Shown: positions 55,685 to 64,000 of the stretch, piece by piece
How positions within the stretch are numbered: position 1 is the stretch's first letter
Layout of the letters: each line of letters opens with the position of its first letter
NCBI RefSeq assembly: GCF_003719335.1
Contig: NZ_RIAS01000009.1
Location: 62,001-126,000, forward strand
Direction: 5' to 3'
Source of the DNA: Paenibacillus amylolyticus
Lineage (GTDB): Bacteria; Bacillota; Bacilli; Paenibacillales; Paenibacillaceae
DNA length: 64,000 nucleotides
The notes under the pieces: model-generated
The model's input: only the letters and a program-made list of their open reading frames with translations
Database searches by the model: none
Told to the model about the DNA's origin: nothing
Position numbers and translations under genes: made by a program

Positions 55685-56422
55685 ATGAATGAAAACAACA
55701 AAAAAACAATCCAAGAAGAAACTCCTAAAACAACTCAAGGAGTACCGGCAGCTCAGCCCTCTTCATGGAGAAAAGCAATGTCCAAACGTTGGGTTTTCCC
55801 GGCAGTCTACATCGCAGCAGCAGGCATTATACTAACTCTAGTGTGGGTCTATCAGGGAACAGGCGATAAAGCACTGAACCCGGACTCTCCTAAAGAAACA
55901 GTAGAAACAGGTGCAGCGAGCAATGAGGGAGCCGTTACAGGTGGGGATCAGGAAAGTGTGGAAGTTGTTGCAAAGTCGGAAAATTTCGTATGGCCAGTAG
56001 CATCCCCGTCCGAGATTTCGGTCGTGAAACCATTCTATGACAACGAGGCTTCAAGTGAAGAGCATGAGGCAGCGATGGTGCAGTACAATGACACATTTAT
56101 TCCGAATACGGGTGTCGATCTGGCACGCGGTGATAACAAATCATTCGAGGTCAAAGCAGCACTCAGCGGAAAAGTTACACGTGTTGAGCAAAATCCGCTT
56201 ACAGGTCAAGTGGTGGAGATTACTCACGGCGATAACCTGAAAACCGTTTACCAAAGCCTTGCAGACGTCAAAGTGAAACAGGATGATGAAGTGAAGCAAG
56301 GAGATGCGATTGCATCTGCTGGTGTGAGCGAGCTTGGCAAAAACCTGGGGAACCACCTTCACTTTGAAGTTTATGAAGATGGTCAGCCTGTAAACCCGCA
56401 AGGATATCTTCCGGAAAAATAA
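55685..56422 (+). CDS. spoIIQ: SpoIIQ, M23-type engulfment protein
   Basis: A 245-aa forespore membrane protein with one membrane helix (residues about 36-57) and an external LytM/M23 domain. SpoIIQ binds mother-cell SpoIIIAH across the septum. In the metal site the first histidine of H-x-G-x-D is replaced by N141 (IPNTGVDLA), while H224 and H226 (NHLHFEV) remain, so it is probably inactive as a peptidase, as in B. subtilis. ATG 55685 follows GAGGTGATC, which excludes the longer reading. The sigma-F promoter supports forespore expression. Confidence 0.9.
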   Translation: MNENNKKTIQEETPKTTQGVPAAQPSSWRKAMSKRWVFPAVYIAAAGIILTLVWVYQGTGDKALNPDSPKETVETGAASNEGAVTGGDQESVEVVAKSENFVWPVASPSEISVVKPFYDNEASSEEHEAAMVQYNDTFIPNTGVDLARGDNKSFEVKAALSGKVTRVEQNPLTGQVVEITHGDNLKTVYQSLADVKVKQDDEVKQGDAIASAGVSELGKNLGNHLHFEVYEDGQPVNPQGYLPEK

Positions 56423-56449
56423 ATGATTTTTACCGCACTAACATGATGG

Positions 56450-56476
56450 GCAGGGGTGAATAACCTCTGCTTTTTT
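56450..56476 (+). terminator. Terminator of spoIIQ
   Basis: GCAGGGGT pairs with ACCTCTGC, then six T. Confidence 0.8.
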
Positions 56477-56529
56477 ATGCTTTTCAGAAAATAATGGGAC
56501 CTTCGAAGCTTGTCACACCTCTAAACCGC

Positions 56530-56557
56530 GAATATATAGGCATGCTCCTCATATAAT
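56530..56557 (+). promoter_or_regulatory. Sigma-E promoter of spoIIID
   Basis: GAATATA (56530-56536), a 13-bp spacer and CATATAAT (56550-56557) fit the sigma-E pattern (KMATATT and CATACAMT) with few mismatches. Confidence 0.6.
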
Positions 56558-56592
56558 GTACCAAACTATCCACACAGTAGGGAGGCGGGAGC

Positions 56593-56880
56593 GTGCACGA
56601 TTACATCAAGGAACGGACCATCAAAATTGGTCGCTGCATTGTTGAGACAAGAAATACGGTCCGTACCATTGCCAAAGAATTCGGCGTGTCAAAGAGTACT
56701 GTGCATAAGGATCTGACGGAGCGTCTGCCGGAAATCAACCCTGATCTTGCTGACCAGGTCAAACACATTCTGGAATACCATAAGTCGATCCGTCATTTGC
56801 GGGGCGGTGAAGCGACCAAAATCAAGTACAAAAAAACGAGTGGAAAAAAACGTGAGGTGCTGGCTTCCGCCAAATCATAA
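56593..56880 (+). CDS. spoIIID: Sporulation transcriptional regulator SpoIIID
   Basis: A 95-aa mother-cell DNA-binding protein active with sigma E and sigma K. The helix-turn-helix is TVRTIAKEFGVSKSTVHKDL, followed by the basic C-terminal helix (RHLRGGEATKIKYK). GTG 56593 follows GGAGGCGGGAGC. Next gene is mbl, as in B. subtilis. Confidence 0.95.
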   Translation: MHDYIKERTIKIGRCIVETRNTVRTIAKEFGVSKSTVHKDLTERLPEINPDLADQVKHILEYHKSIRHLRGGEATKIKYKKTSGKKREVLASAKS

Positions 56881-57100
56881 GCAAGTTCTTCGAGAACTAG
56901 GCCAAAAAGCTCACAGCATGGATTGAATCCCTCCCCTGAAGTATGATATGTTAAAAGCTGGTACAGGATCGAATTATGACATCTTATCAGCCCGATTTTT
57001 ACATATATATGTTGCACTTTGTCGAACGAGCGGTGACGTGATAAGAGACACTTTTTCACAGGATACGCTGACCAAATAATATCACTTTGGGGGCTCTTTT

Positions 57101-58099
57101 ATGTTTAGCAAGGATATCGGTATTGATCTCGGCACGGCAAACGTGCTTATTCACGTGAAAGGAAGCGGAGTTGTGCTCAATGAACCTTCCGTCGTGACCA
57201 TTGAAAGCGATACGAAGCGGGTCCTTGCTGTCGGGGAAGAGGCGCGTCGTATGGTGGGGCGTACGCCGGGTAACATTGTTGCCATTAGACCGCTGCGCGA
57301 TGGCGTTATTGCGGACTTCGAAATTACGGAAGCCATGCTTAGACATTTCATTAGTCGTGTCGGGGCAAGAAGCTGGTATAGCCACCCGCGAATTTTGATC
57401 TGTGCACCAACGAATATCACTTCCGTAGAGCAGAAGGCCATCCGTGAAGCAGCGGAGCGCAGCGGTGCCAAAGAAGTATTTCTTGAAGAAGAGCCGAAAG
57501 CGGCTGCTATCGGAGCAGGTATGGATATTTTCCAGCCGAGCGGCAATATGGTCGTGGATATCGGCGGCGGAACGACTGACGTTGCAGTCCTGTCTATGGG
57601 CGACGTAGTCACCGCCTCTTCTATTAAAGTTGCTGGGGACAAGTTTGACGAAGCGATAACCAAGTATATCAAAGCCAAGTATAAGCTCATGATCGGTGAA
57701 CGCACAGCGGAAGATATTAAAATTGCAATTGGTTCCGTGAACCCGGCTGGACATCAGGCGGAGATGGACATCCGCGGCCGCGATATGGTAACCGGTCTGC
57801 CGGTTACAGTCACGGTGTCTGGCAGTGAAGTGCAGGAAGCGCTATGGGATTCCGTGCAATCCATTATCGTTGCGGCCAAGTCGGTACTGGAGCGCACACC
57901 ACCGGAACTGTCTGCGGACATTATTGACCGTGGTGTCGTTTTGACTGGTGGAGGCGCATTGCTGAACGGATTGGATGAACTGTTGTCCAATGAATTGCAT
58001 GTTCCGGTATGGGTTGCAGAGGATCCGATGCACTGCGTTGTTAAAGGGACAGGCATTATGCTGAATAATTTGGATCAAGTGGTTAAGAAAAAGTTCTAG
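57101..58099 (+). CDS. mbl: MreB-family rod-shape protein Mbl
   Basis: A 332-aa bacterial actin that guides cell-wall elongation with RodA-type synthases. Actin-fold motifs: DIGIDLGTANVLIHVKG (phosphate 1), VDIGGGTTDVAVLSMG (phosphate 2) and VLTGGGALLNGLDELL (adenosine). The Mbl assignment over MreB rests on its position in spoIIID-mbl-flhO-flhP. Confidence 0.93.
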   Translation: MFSKDIGIDLGTANVLIHVKGSGVVLNEPSVVTIESDTKRVLAVGEEARRMVGRTPGNIVAIRPLRDGVIADFEITEAMLRHFISRVGARSWYSHPRILICAPTNITSVEQKAIREAAERSGAKEVFLEEEPKAAAIGAGMDIFQPSGNMVVDIGGGTTDVAVLSMGDVVTASSIKVAGDKFDEAITKYIKAKYKLMIGERTAEDIKIAIGSVNPAGHQAEMDIRGRDMVTGLPVTVTVSGSEVQEALWDSVQSIIVAAKSVLERTPPELSADIIDRGVVLTGGGALLNGLDELLSNELHVPVWVAEDPMHCVVKGTGIMLNNLDQVVKKKF

Positions 58100-58202
58100 T
58101 CTGCCGATATAAAAAGCAGGCAGGTTCACCGAAAAGGTGAACAGAACGGACAAACAGCCACCTGTTATGCAGGGACAAGCGTTTGAGGAGAGGGGTTCAT
58201 TC

Positions 58203-59087
58203 ATGTTAAGAGGTCTGTACACCGCTGCTGCGGGAATGATTACAGAGCAACGCCGCCATGACACTGCTACACAAAATATCGTAAATATGAACACAACGGG
58301 ATACAAACAGGTGAATAGTGTAAACCGCTCCTTCCCTGAAATGCTCATTACTTTAACGGGCGGGGATGCGAATCTTCCAACAAAGCGGCTGGGCAGACTC
58401 AACTCGGGCGTATTCGCCGAGGAAAGTTTATCCATGAATGTTCAAGGCGCTCTTATGGAAACGAAGCGTACAAGTGATTTTGCAATCTCATCGAATTTGA
58501 GTGTGAATGATCCGCAGACCAACCAACCGGTTCCGTTTGATGCTTCCGGCAAGTTTGTACGAGCAGATGGAACGGTCACGTACCAGCCGCAAGCATACTT
58601 TACCGTTCGCGATGCGCAAGGCAACACTCGTTATACACGCGATGGTCATCTGGAAGTGAATGGAACAGGACAACTTCTCAGCTCTACTGGTTCTCAGGTG
58701 CTGGACAGTAATGGGCAACCGGTTGTATTGACAGGTTCTGTGGAGCAATTTAAAGTGGATGAGCAAGGCCGCCTTGTTAATGCGGTTACAGGTGTTCCAA
58801 CAGGCGTTACGCTTGGAATCAGTATTATTGACCAGCCGAATCAGCTTGTTCGCCAAGGTGACGGTAATTTTAGCCTGAATGAAGATGATGGTGCAACGGT
58901 TCGGACGATGGGGGCTACTGATAATGTACAGATTCATCAAGGTTATCTGGAAGGGTCGAATGTAGATGCCTCTCAGGCTACCGTTGACATGAATGCGGCA
59001 TTTCGTGCCTATGAAGCGAACCAGAAGGTCATTCAGTTCTATGATCGCAGTTTGGAAAAGGCTGTTAACGAAGTTGGTCGTGTCTAA
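58203..59087 (+). CDS. flhO: Flagellar hook-basal body protein FlhO (FlgF/FlgG family)
   Basis: A 294-aa rod protein. The N-terminal flagellar rod motif is LYTAAAGMITEQRRHDTATQNIVNMNTTGYK; the C-terminal domain ends with QATVDMNAAFRAYEANQKVIQFYDRSLEKAV. ATG 58203 follows GGAGAGGGG; a longer reading from 58137 has no site. Paired with flhP downstream. Confidence 0.9.
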   Translation: MLRGLYTAAAGMITEQRRHDTATQNIVNMNTTGYKQVNSVNRSFPEMLITLTGGDANLPTKRLGRLNSGVFAEESLSMNVQGALMETKRTSDFAISSNLSVNDPQTNQPVPFDASGKFVRADGTVTYQPQAYFTVRDAQGNTRYTRDGHLEVNGTGQLLSSTGSQVLDSNGQPVVLTGSVEQFKVDEQGRLVNAVTGVPTGVTLGISIIDQPNQLVRQGDGNFSLNEDDGATVRTMGATDNVQIHQGYLEGSNVDASQATVDMNAAFRAYEANQKVIQFYDRSLEKAVNEVGRV

Positions 59088-59166
59088 CACCAATTGTAAC
59101 CATATAACCGCGTATGATGGGCGATAAGCCCTTTGCGGAGCAAAGCAGGGGAGGTAAAACCACCGC

Positions 59167-60003
59167 ATGAATAATTCCATGATTAGTGCCAAGGTGTCCA
59201 TGACTGCAATTCAGCAGAGGCTGGATGTCATTTCCGATAATATTGCCAACGTGAATACGGCAGGCTATAAAAGTAAGCAGGCAAGCTTTGAAGATGTATT
59301 GACCCGTACACAGCAGCAAGATGACAAGTACAAGCAGGATGGACGTTCGACACCGATGGGATATAACCTTGGTTTTGGAGCACGTCTGGTCAATCTCACC
59401 AGAGATATGTCACAAGGTAGCATGAAGGAGACAGGCAACCCGACAGACCTTGCTATTGAGGGAAATGCGATGTTTGCTGTTCAGGCGGATGGTCAGAAAG
59501 TATGGACACGTCAAGGCGCATTCCATTTTGTACCCGATATGCGTCCAAAAGCAAATCCGAACGATCCTGACCTGATGGTACTTGTCAACGACGATGGCCA
59601 TTTTGCACTGAATCGTCAGGGACAGCTGGTTACGGCTCCGAGGGACAGCACGGTTGCTTTTGATGAAAAAGGTAATCTGCTGGTACGTCAGGGTAACGGC
59701 AACGCTGTGATTGCAGGACAGTTGCAGATGGTGGATATCGAGCGTCCTGAAGGATTGGTGCAATTAGCTGACAATCTGTTTGGTTTGGATGCAGGATTAA
59801 CCGAGAATGATGTATTCGGGGCTAATGCAGCAACACGTGTACCTCAGGCATCGATCCGCACCGGTTTCCTTGAACAATCCAACGTGGATATGACACAGGA
59901 GATGGCACTGCTCATGCAAGGTCAGCGGACTTATCAACTGGCGGCACGGGCGCTCACGTCCAGTGATTCCATGGCGGGTCTTGCCAATAATATGAGAGCA
60001 TAA
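59167..60003 (+). CDS. flhP: Flagellar hook-basal body protein FlhP (FlgG family)
   Basis: A 278-aa rod protein with AIQQRLDVISDNIANVNTAGYKSKQ at the N-terminus, DLAIEGNAMFAVQADG in the middle and LEQSNVDMTQEMALLMQGQRTYQLAARAL at the C-terminus. GGGAGG lies ten bases before ATG 59167. Likely assembled in the flagellar rod with FlhO. Confidence 0.9.
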   Translation: MNNSMISAKVSMTAIQQRLDVISDNIANVNTAGYKSKQASFEDVLTRTQQQDDKYKQDGRSTPMGYNLGFGARLVNLTRDMSQGSMKETGNPTDLAIEGNAMFAVQADGQKVWTRQGAFHFVPDMRPKANPNDPDLMVLVNDDGHFALNRQGQLVTAPRDSTVAFDEKGNLLVRQGNGNAVIAGQLQMVDIERPEGLVQLADNLFGLDAGLTENDVFGANAATRVPQASIRTGFLEQSNVDMTQEMALLMQGQRTYQLAARALTSSDSMAGLANNMRA

Positions 60004-60014
60004 AGGTGAATGGG

Positions 60015-60242
60015 ATGACAGAAACACAGCAGCAGAACAACAAGCCGGAACAGAAGGAAGTCAAGAAAAAAAAGAAGAGTTGGTGGCGCATCGCAAGATG
60101 GTTTCTGATTCCGATTTTGCTTGTTCTTGCCCTCGCTGGCGGAATGGTCGCTGGGTATGTGGTACTGGGCAAACAGGATATCGGTTCCGTATGGCAATGG
60201 AGTACCTGGAAACATGTCTATGATCTGGTATTTGCTCCATAA
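60015..60242 (+). CDS. EpuA/DNA-directed RNA polymerase subunit beta-type small membrane protein
   Basis: A 75-aa protein with a Lys-rich N-terminus (EQKEVKKKKKSWWR), one membrane helix (FLIPILLVLALAGGMVAGYVVLG) and a short tail SVWQWSTWKHVYDLVFAP. This is the small family often named RNA polymerase subunit beta or EpuA in databases, though its function is not established. ATG 60015 follows AAAGGTGAATGGG. Last gene before the flagellar-unit terminator. Confidence 0.8.
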   Translation: MTETQQQNNKPEQKEVKKKKKSWWRIARWFLIPILLVLALAGGMVAGYVVLGKQDIGSVWQWSTWKHVYDLVFAP

Positions 60243-60258
60243 GATAACGAGTTCAGCG

Positions 60259-60290
60259 AAAACTCCTGCACAGGCAGGAGTTTTCTTTTT
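60259..60290 (+). terminator. Terminator of the mbl-flhO-flhP unit
   Basis: AACTCCTGC pairs with GCAGGAGTT, then TTTCTTTTT. Confidence 0.8.
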
Positions 60291-60501
60291 GGTGTTGAAA
60301 ACAGTATAATGATGGATGACGTTTAACGTCAGAAGAGGCCTCCCCTGCGAAAGACATTGCTTGTCATCGCGAAGAGAGACCCCTTATCTCAACCTTCACT
60401 ACTGCAGTCATGAAGGATATAACTAGTGTTAACCCTAAAACAACATTTCATACAACATTAAAATGAAAACTCATTTATATGAGGATCGACTTGATCATAC
60501 C

Positions 60502-60671
60502 CGTTTTTTGTGATCACGATAAGTGGAGGGAAGAGAATCGTTCAAAAGAAGCAAAGCGTACGCGTTTGTCCCAGAATTTTACCCATTACAATGGGATCAA
60601 GAAAATTCAGGGACAATGGCGATCATAGAACGATCTCTTTCCGGAACGACCCAAGTGAGCACATAAAAACG
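60502..60671 (+). repeat. Nested-hairpin dispersed element, copy C
   Basis: Outer arms CGTTTTTTGTGATCAC (60502-60517) and GTGAGCACATAAAAACG (60655-60671) pair with one bulge and one mismatch; then AGAGAATCGTTC with GAACGATCTCTT; then the core TTTGTCCCAGAATTTT / AAAATTCAGGGACAA with an inner CCCATT/AATGGG, followed by TGGCGATC. The core shows paired changes against copy B (TTATCCCC/GGGGATAA becomes TTGTCCC/GGGACAA). It is the leader region of fabZ. The rest of the 476-bp gap holds small hairpins (TGCGA/TCGCG near 60347-60375) and no ORF. Confidence 0.75.
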
Positions 60672-60718
60672 CTATGATGGAGAGCCTTCGTATAAACACC
60701 CCGAGAGGAGATTAAATT

Positions 60719-61150
60719 GTGCTTGATATCAAACAAATTCAATCCATTATCCCGCATCGCCCGCCGTTCCTGTTGGTGGACAGAATTTTGGAGATGGAGG
60801 ACGGCAAACGTGCCGTTGGTTTGAAAAACGTAACGATTAATGAACCGTTCTTCATCGGACATTTCCCTGAGTATCCGGTAATGCCAGGCGTATTGATCAC
60901 AGAAGCCTTGGCTCAGGTTGGCGCAGCAGCTATGTTGAATTTAGAAGCGAACAAAGGCAAAATTGGTTTCTTGGCGGGACTCGACAATTTCCGGTTCCGT
61001 GGCCAAGTTGTGCCTGGAGATACGTTGATTCTGGAAGTGGAAATTACACGTCTGAAAGGTTCGATTGGTAAAGGTCAAGCTACTGCTCGCGTGGACGACA
61101 AAATTGTTGCTGAAGGCGAAATCATGTTTGCACTGTCAGACCCAAGCTGA
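60719..61150 (+). CDS. fabZ: 3-hydroxyacyl-ACP dehydratase FabZ
   Basis: A 143-aa hot-dog-fold enzyme of fatty-acid elongation. The catalytic histidine is in [15 protein letters not shown] and the catalytic glutamate in [12 protein letters not shown] 60719 follows GAGAGGAG. The flhP-fabZ order matches ywpB in B. subtilis. Confidence 0.95.
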   Translation: MLDIKQIQSIIPHRPPFLLVDRILEMEDGKRAVGLKNVTINEPFFIGHFPEYPVMPGVLITEALAQVGAAAMLNLEANKGKIGFLAGLDNFRFRGQVVPGDTLILEVEITRLKGSIGKGQATARVDDKIVAEGEIMFALSDPS

Positions 61151-61213
61151 TTACATAGGCATAAGAATGAATATGCTGATCACTAGAATTTTTATATAGA
61201 CGGAAGGGGCTTA

Positions 61214-62941
61214 TTGGATATGGAACAGTTAAGCGCAGCAGCTGCTGAGACGTTGCAACAATGGTTGGAGGATGCTTCTATTGATGAAGCAACCAAACAG
61301 GAGCTTCGTGATCTGAAGGATCAACCCAAAGAGCTGGAGGAGCGTTTCTACAGAAATCTGGAGTTTGGTACAGGCGGATTGCGCGGTGTTATAGGTGCGG
61401 GTAGCAACCGGATGAACAAATATACGGTCGGTCGTGCGACACAAGGCTTTGCCCGTTATTTGCTGGAGCAACATGGAGACAAGGAAGGCAAACCTTCTGT
61501 TGTCATCGCACATGACTCCCGTCACTTCTCACCTGAATTCTCGCTGGATGCAGCACTGGTACTGGCGGCTAATGGTATCGTAGCCAAGCTGTATCCCTCC
61601 CTGCGCTCTACACCACAACTGTCCTTTAGTGTGCGCCATCTGCAAGCTACAGGTGGTATCGTTGTAACGGCGAGTCATAACCCACCGGAGTACAACGGAT
61701 ACAAAGTGTACAACCATGAGGGCGGACAACTGGTGCCGCATGAAGCAGAGCAAGTGATTCAGTACATTCAAGAGGTTCCTTCTCTCGCAGATGTGAAAAA
61801 AATGACGCGTGAAGAAGCCGAAGCACAAGGTTTGCTGATCTGGCTTGGAGAGCAGGAAGATCAGGCTTTCGCAGATACGGTGGCAAGCCGCAGTCTGAGC
61901 CGTGAACTGATCCAATCCGGCATCGGCCGTGAGTTCAAAATTGTATACACACCGCTGCACGGTACAGGTAACCTTCCGGTTCGCCGCGTACTGGAGCAGA
62001 TCGGGTTCGAGCAATTGTATATCGTTGCTGAGCAAGAGCAACCGGATGCCGAATTCTCTACAGTGAAATCCCCTAACCCGGAAGAGCGTGAAGCATTCAC
62101 ACTGGCGATGAAGCTGGGAGAATCCGTTGGCGCTGACATTCTGATCGGTACAGATCCGGATGCGGACCGTATGGGAGCTGTCGTGAAAGACAAGGATGGC
62201 AAATATTTCGTCTTGTCTGGTAACCAATCGGGTGCCATTATGGTACATTATCTGCTCAGTCGTCTTCAAGAGACAGGCACACTTCCAAGTAACGGTGCAG
62301 TAATCAAAACGATTGTAACGAGTGAGATGGGTGCAGTCATCGCTCAGCATTACGGTGCAGAAGTGATGAACACCCTGACAGGCTTTAAATATATCGGTGA
62401 AAAAATGAACCAGTTCGAAGCAACCGGAAGTCATACCTTCCTCTTCGGATATGAAGAGAGTTATGGCTACCTCTCTGGCAACTATGCCCGTGACAAGGAC
62501 GCTGTCCTTGCCTCGATGTTGATTGCCGAAGCGGCTGCCTACTATAAGAGTCAAGGCAAAACACTCTACGATGTGTTGCAGGAGCTGTACAATCAGTTCG
62601 GATTTTTCCTCGAAAAACTGGAGTCCCGCACACTAAAAGGCAAAGACGGAGTCGCGCAGATTCAGGCGAAAATGACCGACTGGCGTTCTAATCCGCCGAA
62701 GGAAGTTGCTGGCATTGCTGTGCAGGATGTGCTGGACTACTCCCTGGGCCTGGACGGTCTGCCGAAGGAGAACGTGCTGAAATTTATTTTGGCGGACGGA
62801 TCATGGTTCTGCCTGCGTCCTTCTGGTACAGAGCCGAAGATCAAAGTGTACTTTGCTGTGCGCGGTGAGAGCTTGCAAGATGCAGAGGGTCAGATCGAAC
62901 GGCTGGTTTCGGAAGTCATGTCGCGTGTAGACGCACAATAA
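61214..62941 (+). CDS. pgcA: Phospho-sugar mutase (phosphoglucomutase/phosphomannomutase)
   Basis: A 575-aa alpha-D-phosphohexomutase. The phosphoserine loop is VVTASHNPPEYNGYKVY, the Mg loop GTDPDADRMGAVV, the sugar loop FLFGYEESYGYLSG and the phosphate-binding loop RPSGTEPKIKVY. It converts glucose-6-phosphate and glucose-1-phosphate for UDP-glucose and wall polymers. TTG 61214 follows GGAAGGGG; ATG 61220 is an alternative. Symbol by likeness to B. subtilis PgcA (YhxB). Confidence 0.9.
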   Translation: MDMEQLSAAAAETLQQWLEDASIDEATKQELRDLKDQPKELEERFYRNLEFGTGGLRGVIGAGSNRMNKYTVGRATQGFARYLLEQHGDKEGKPSVVIAHDSRHFSPEFSLDAALVLAANGIVAKLYPSLRSTPQLSFSVRHLQATGGIVVTASHNPPEYNGYKVYNHEGGQLVPHEAEQVIQYIQEVPSLADVKKMTREEAEAQGLLIWLGEQEDQAFADTVASRSLSRELIQSGIGREFKIVYTPLHGTGNLPVRRVLEQIGFEQLYIVAEQEQPDAEFSTVKSPNPEEREAFTLAMKLGESVGADILIGTDPDADRMGAVVKDKDGKYFVLSGNQSGAIMVHYLLSRLQETGTLPSNGAVIKTIVTSEMGAVIAQHYGAEVMNTLTGFKYIGEKMNQFEATGSHTFLFGYEESYGYLSGNYARDKDAVLASMLIAEAAAYYKSQGKTLYDVLQELYNQFGFFLEKLESRTLKGKDGVAQIQAKMTDWRSNPPKEVAGIAVQDVLDYSLGLDGLPKENVLKFILADGSWFCLRPSGTEPKIKVYFAVRGESLQDAEGQIERLVSEVMSRVDAQ

Positions 62942-62974
62942 AACAAATGGTACTGTAAGAAAAAGATGCAGAAG

Positions 62975-63016
62975 GCCTCTCCGCACCGTAAGGTTGGTTG
63001 GCGGAGGGGTTTTTCT
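62975..63016 (+). terminator. Terminator after pgcA
   Basis: GCCTCTCCGC pairs with GCGGAGGGGT around a 16-base loop, then TTTTTC. Confidence 0.85.
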
Positions 63017-63132
63017 TTGAAATAAAATGGATAGTGTGCTGGCATATTAGAGAGTGTGTTAACACATGCTGAACGTAAGAATTTTAAGAGCAGAACGGGC
63101 ATTTGGTTCCAACAACTGAGGAGGTACACGTA

Positions 63133-64000
63133 GTGCGTCAAAAATGGCTTTATTGGAATAACGCTTCCCGGAAGTGGTTGTGGCTCATCGTTATTATTGG
63201 TTTGGTGGCATCCATTCCGGTCATCCGTGATCGGGTGCAGACAGAATCTTCTGCGAACAAAGTAGAATTGGTCTTCAACTACCGAGGACTCTTGGATATT
63301 TCCGCGTACCAGGCTCACCCGCAAGATTTCATTGATCAACAAATGACACGTCTGAAAGACGCTGGCGTGACAACGATGGCTGTGTTTGAAAGTACGCTGG
63401 ACGAACTCAAAAAAACACGCCGCTTGATGGTTTACTCAGGTCAGGATCTTGCGAATATGACAAAAGAAGTGATTCCTTCGAATGCGAACTATACCTATGT
63501 ATTGTTCACATCTGAAGAGAATGCGCAGACCTATACCCCTATTATTGAACAAACGTTCGCTGAGCGTCAGATCCCGGTTCAACCGTGGGAGTATGAAGGT
63601 CGCAGCGGCTTAATATTGCAGACACCGCCGGAGAATGCCAACATGCAGCCGATGCAGCCTGACCCGGTTGCGGTGAAAATGCTGCGTGATAAAGGTTTTC
63701 ATATTTTACCCCGTATCTCTGACACGGTACCTTATAACCAACAATCGATGGAACGTTTGCTCGCCTTCTTCGAAGAGAATGGCGTAACACGTATCCTGTT
63801 TGATGGGGATGCAGTGAAAGGGTACAATGATAATGCAGAGATGAAAAGTCTGGATCAGTTTGCTCAGCTGCTGAACAAACATCATATTGGTCTGGCGGCG
63901 ATCGAAAATCTGAAGAAGCCGCAGGCAGGATTCCAGACGCTGGCTTACAAAATTGATTACAACGTAACTCGTCTCTACTCACTAAGCGATTCGGATGCGA
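63133..64000 (+). CDS. DUF5693-type membrane protein, 5' part only
   Basis: An ORF open to the right edge (289 complete codons shown). GTG 63133 follows GAGGAGGTACACGTA. After MRQKWLYWNNASRKW comes one membrane helix (LWLIVIIGLVASIPVI), then an external region beginning KVELVFNYRGLLDISAYQ and a segment LKDAGVTTMAVFESTLDELKKT. This fits the DUF5693 proteins that have more membrane helices further on and often lie next to csaB, a polysaccharide pyruvyl transferase. Function unknown; family recognised from memory of the pattern. Confidence 0.75.
   Translation, partial: MRQKWLYWNNASRKWLWLIVIIGLVASIPVIRDRVQTESSANKVELVFNYRGLLDISAYQAHPQDFIDQQMTRLKDAGVTTMAVFESTLDELKKTRRLMVYSGQDLANMTKEVIPSNANYTYVLFTSEENAQTYTPIIEQTFAERQIPVQPWEYEGRSGLILQTPPENANMQPMQPDPVAVKMLRDKGFHILPRISDTVPYNQQSMERLLAFFEENGVTRILFDGDAVKGYNDNAEMKSLDQFAQLLNKHHIGLAAIENLKKPQAGFQTLAYKIDYNVTRLYSLSDSDA

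Overview
The window looks like a chromosomal segment of a Paenibacillus-type, spore-forming, flagellated Firmicute. Core genes follow the Bacillales order prfA-prmC ... spoIIR-sua5-mntP-ywlE-ywlG-glyA-upp-mnaA-atp operon-ywzB-murA-spoIID-spoIIQ-spoIIID-mbl-flhO-flhP-fabZ. Start codons are mixed (ATG, GTG, TTG) behind strong AGGAGG-type ribosome sites, and intrinsic terminators are clear. The species assignment is inferred from gene order and protein character, not from a database search.

Layout. 0-3 kb: the 3' end of a dihydropyrimidinase gene, a coupled 79-aa orphan, and a convergent PucR-type regulator. 3.2-12.2 kb, minus strand: an RND exporter (SwrC/AcrB type) with its TetR regulator, 1.5 kb of intergenic DNA full of short tandem repeats, a TetR-ykkC-ykkD small multidrug resistance operon, and a membrane-anchored phospholipase D-like protein. 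12.4-21.8 kb: a CarH-type B12 photoreceptor repressor followed by a tightly coupled seven-gene carotenoid operon (three CrtI/CrtN-like oxidoreductases, a CrtB/CrtM synthase, a CruF-like hydratase, an acyltransferase and a glycosyltransferase), then a type 2 IPP isomerase. 23.8-29 kb: accessory genes (XRE/TPR-like regulator, Spo0E-type phosphatase, GNAT, SUKH-like protein) around ychF. 29.5-64 kb: the conserved core block, with two tandem rodA-like genes inserted between prmC and spoIIR. The right edge cuts a DUF5693-type membrane protein.

How the parts work together. The carotenoid operon and carH each carry three 11-bp direct repeats (NNNGTA core) over promoter elements. With the intact W-x9-EH and E-x-H-x2-G motifs of the regulator, this predicts light-induced pigment synthesis through adenosylcobalamin photolysis. 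A well-formed ZTP (pfl) riboswitch with its own promoter and terminator precedes ywlG-glyA and links the uncharacterised YwlG to one-carbon metabolism. spoIIQ has a near-perfect sigma-F promoter and spoIIID a good sigma-E promoter.

The most interesting unexplained structure is a dispersed family of nested hairpins, about 120-230 nt long, with four copies at 38.75, 39.61, 41.02 and 60.50 kb. The core is shared (TTATCCCC/GGGGATAA hairpin followed by GGCGATCG). The outer arms differ in sequence from copy to copy yet are self-complementary in each, as expected for a conserved RNA fold. A second, unrelated family of regularly spaced palindromic repeats (TTCTAACGATCAC) is present at 8.1 and 23.5 kb.
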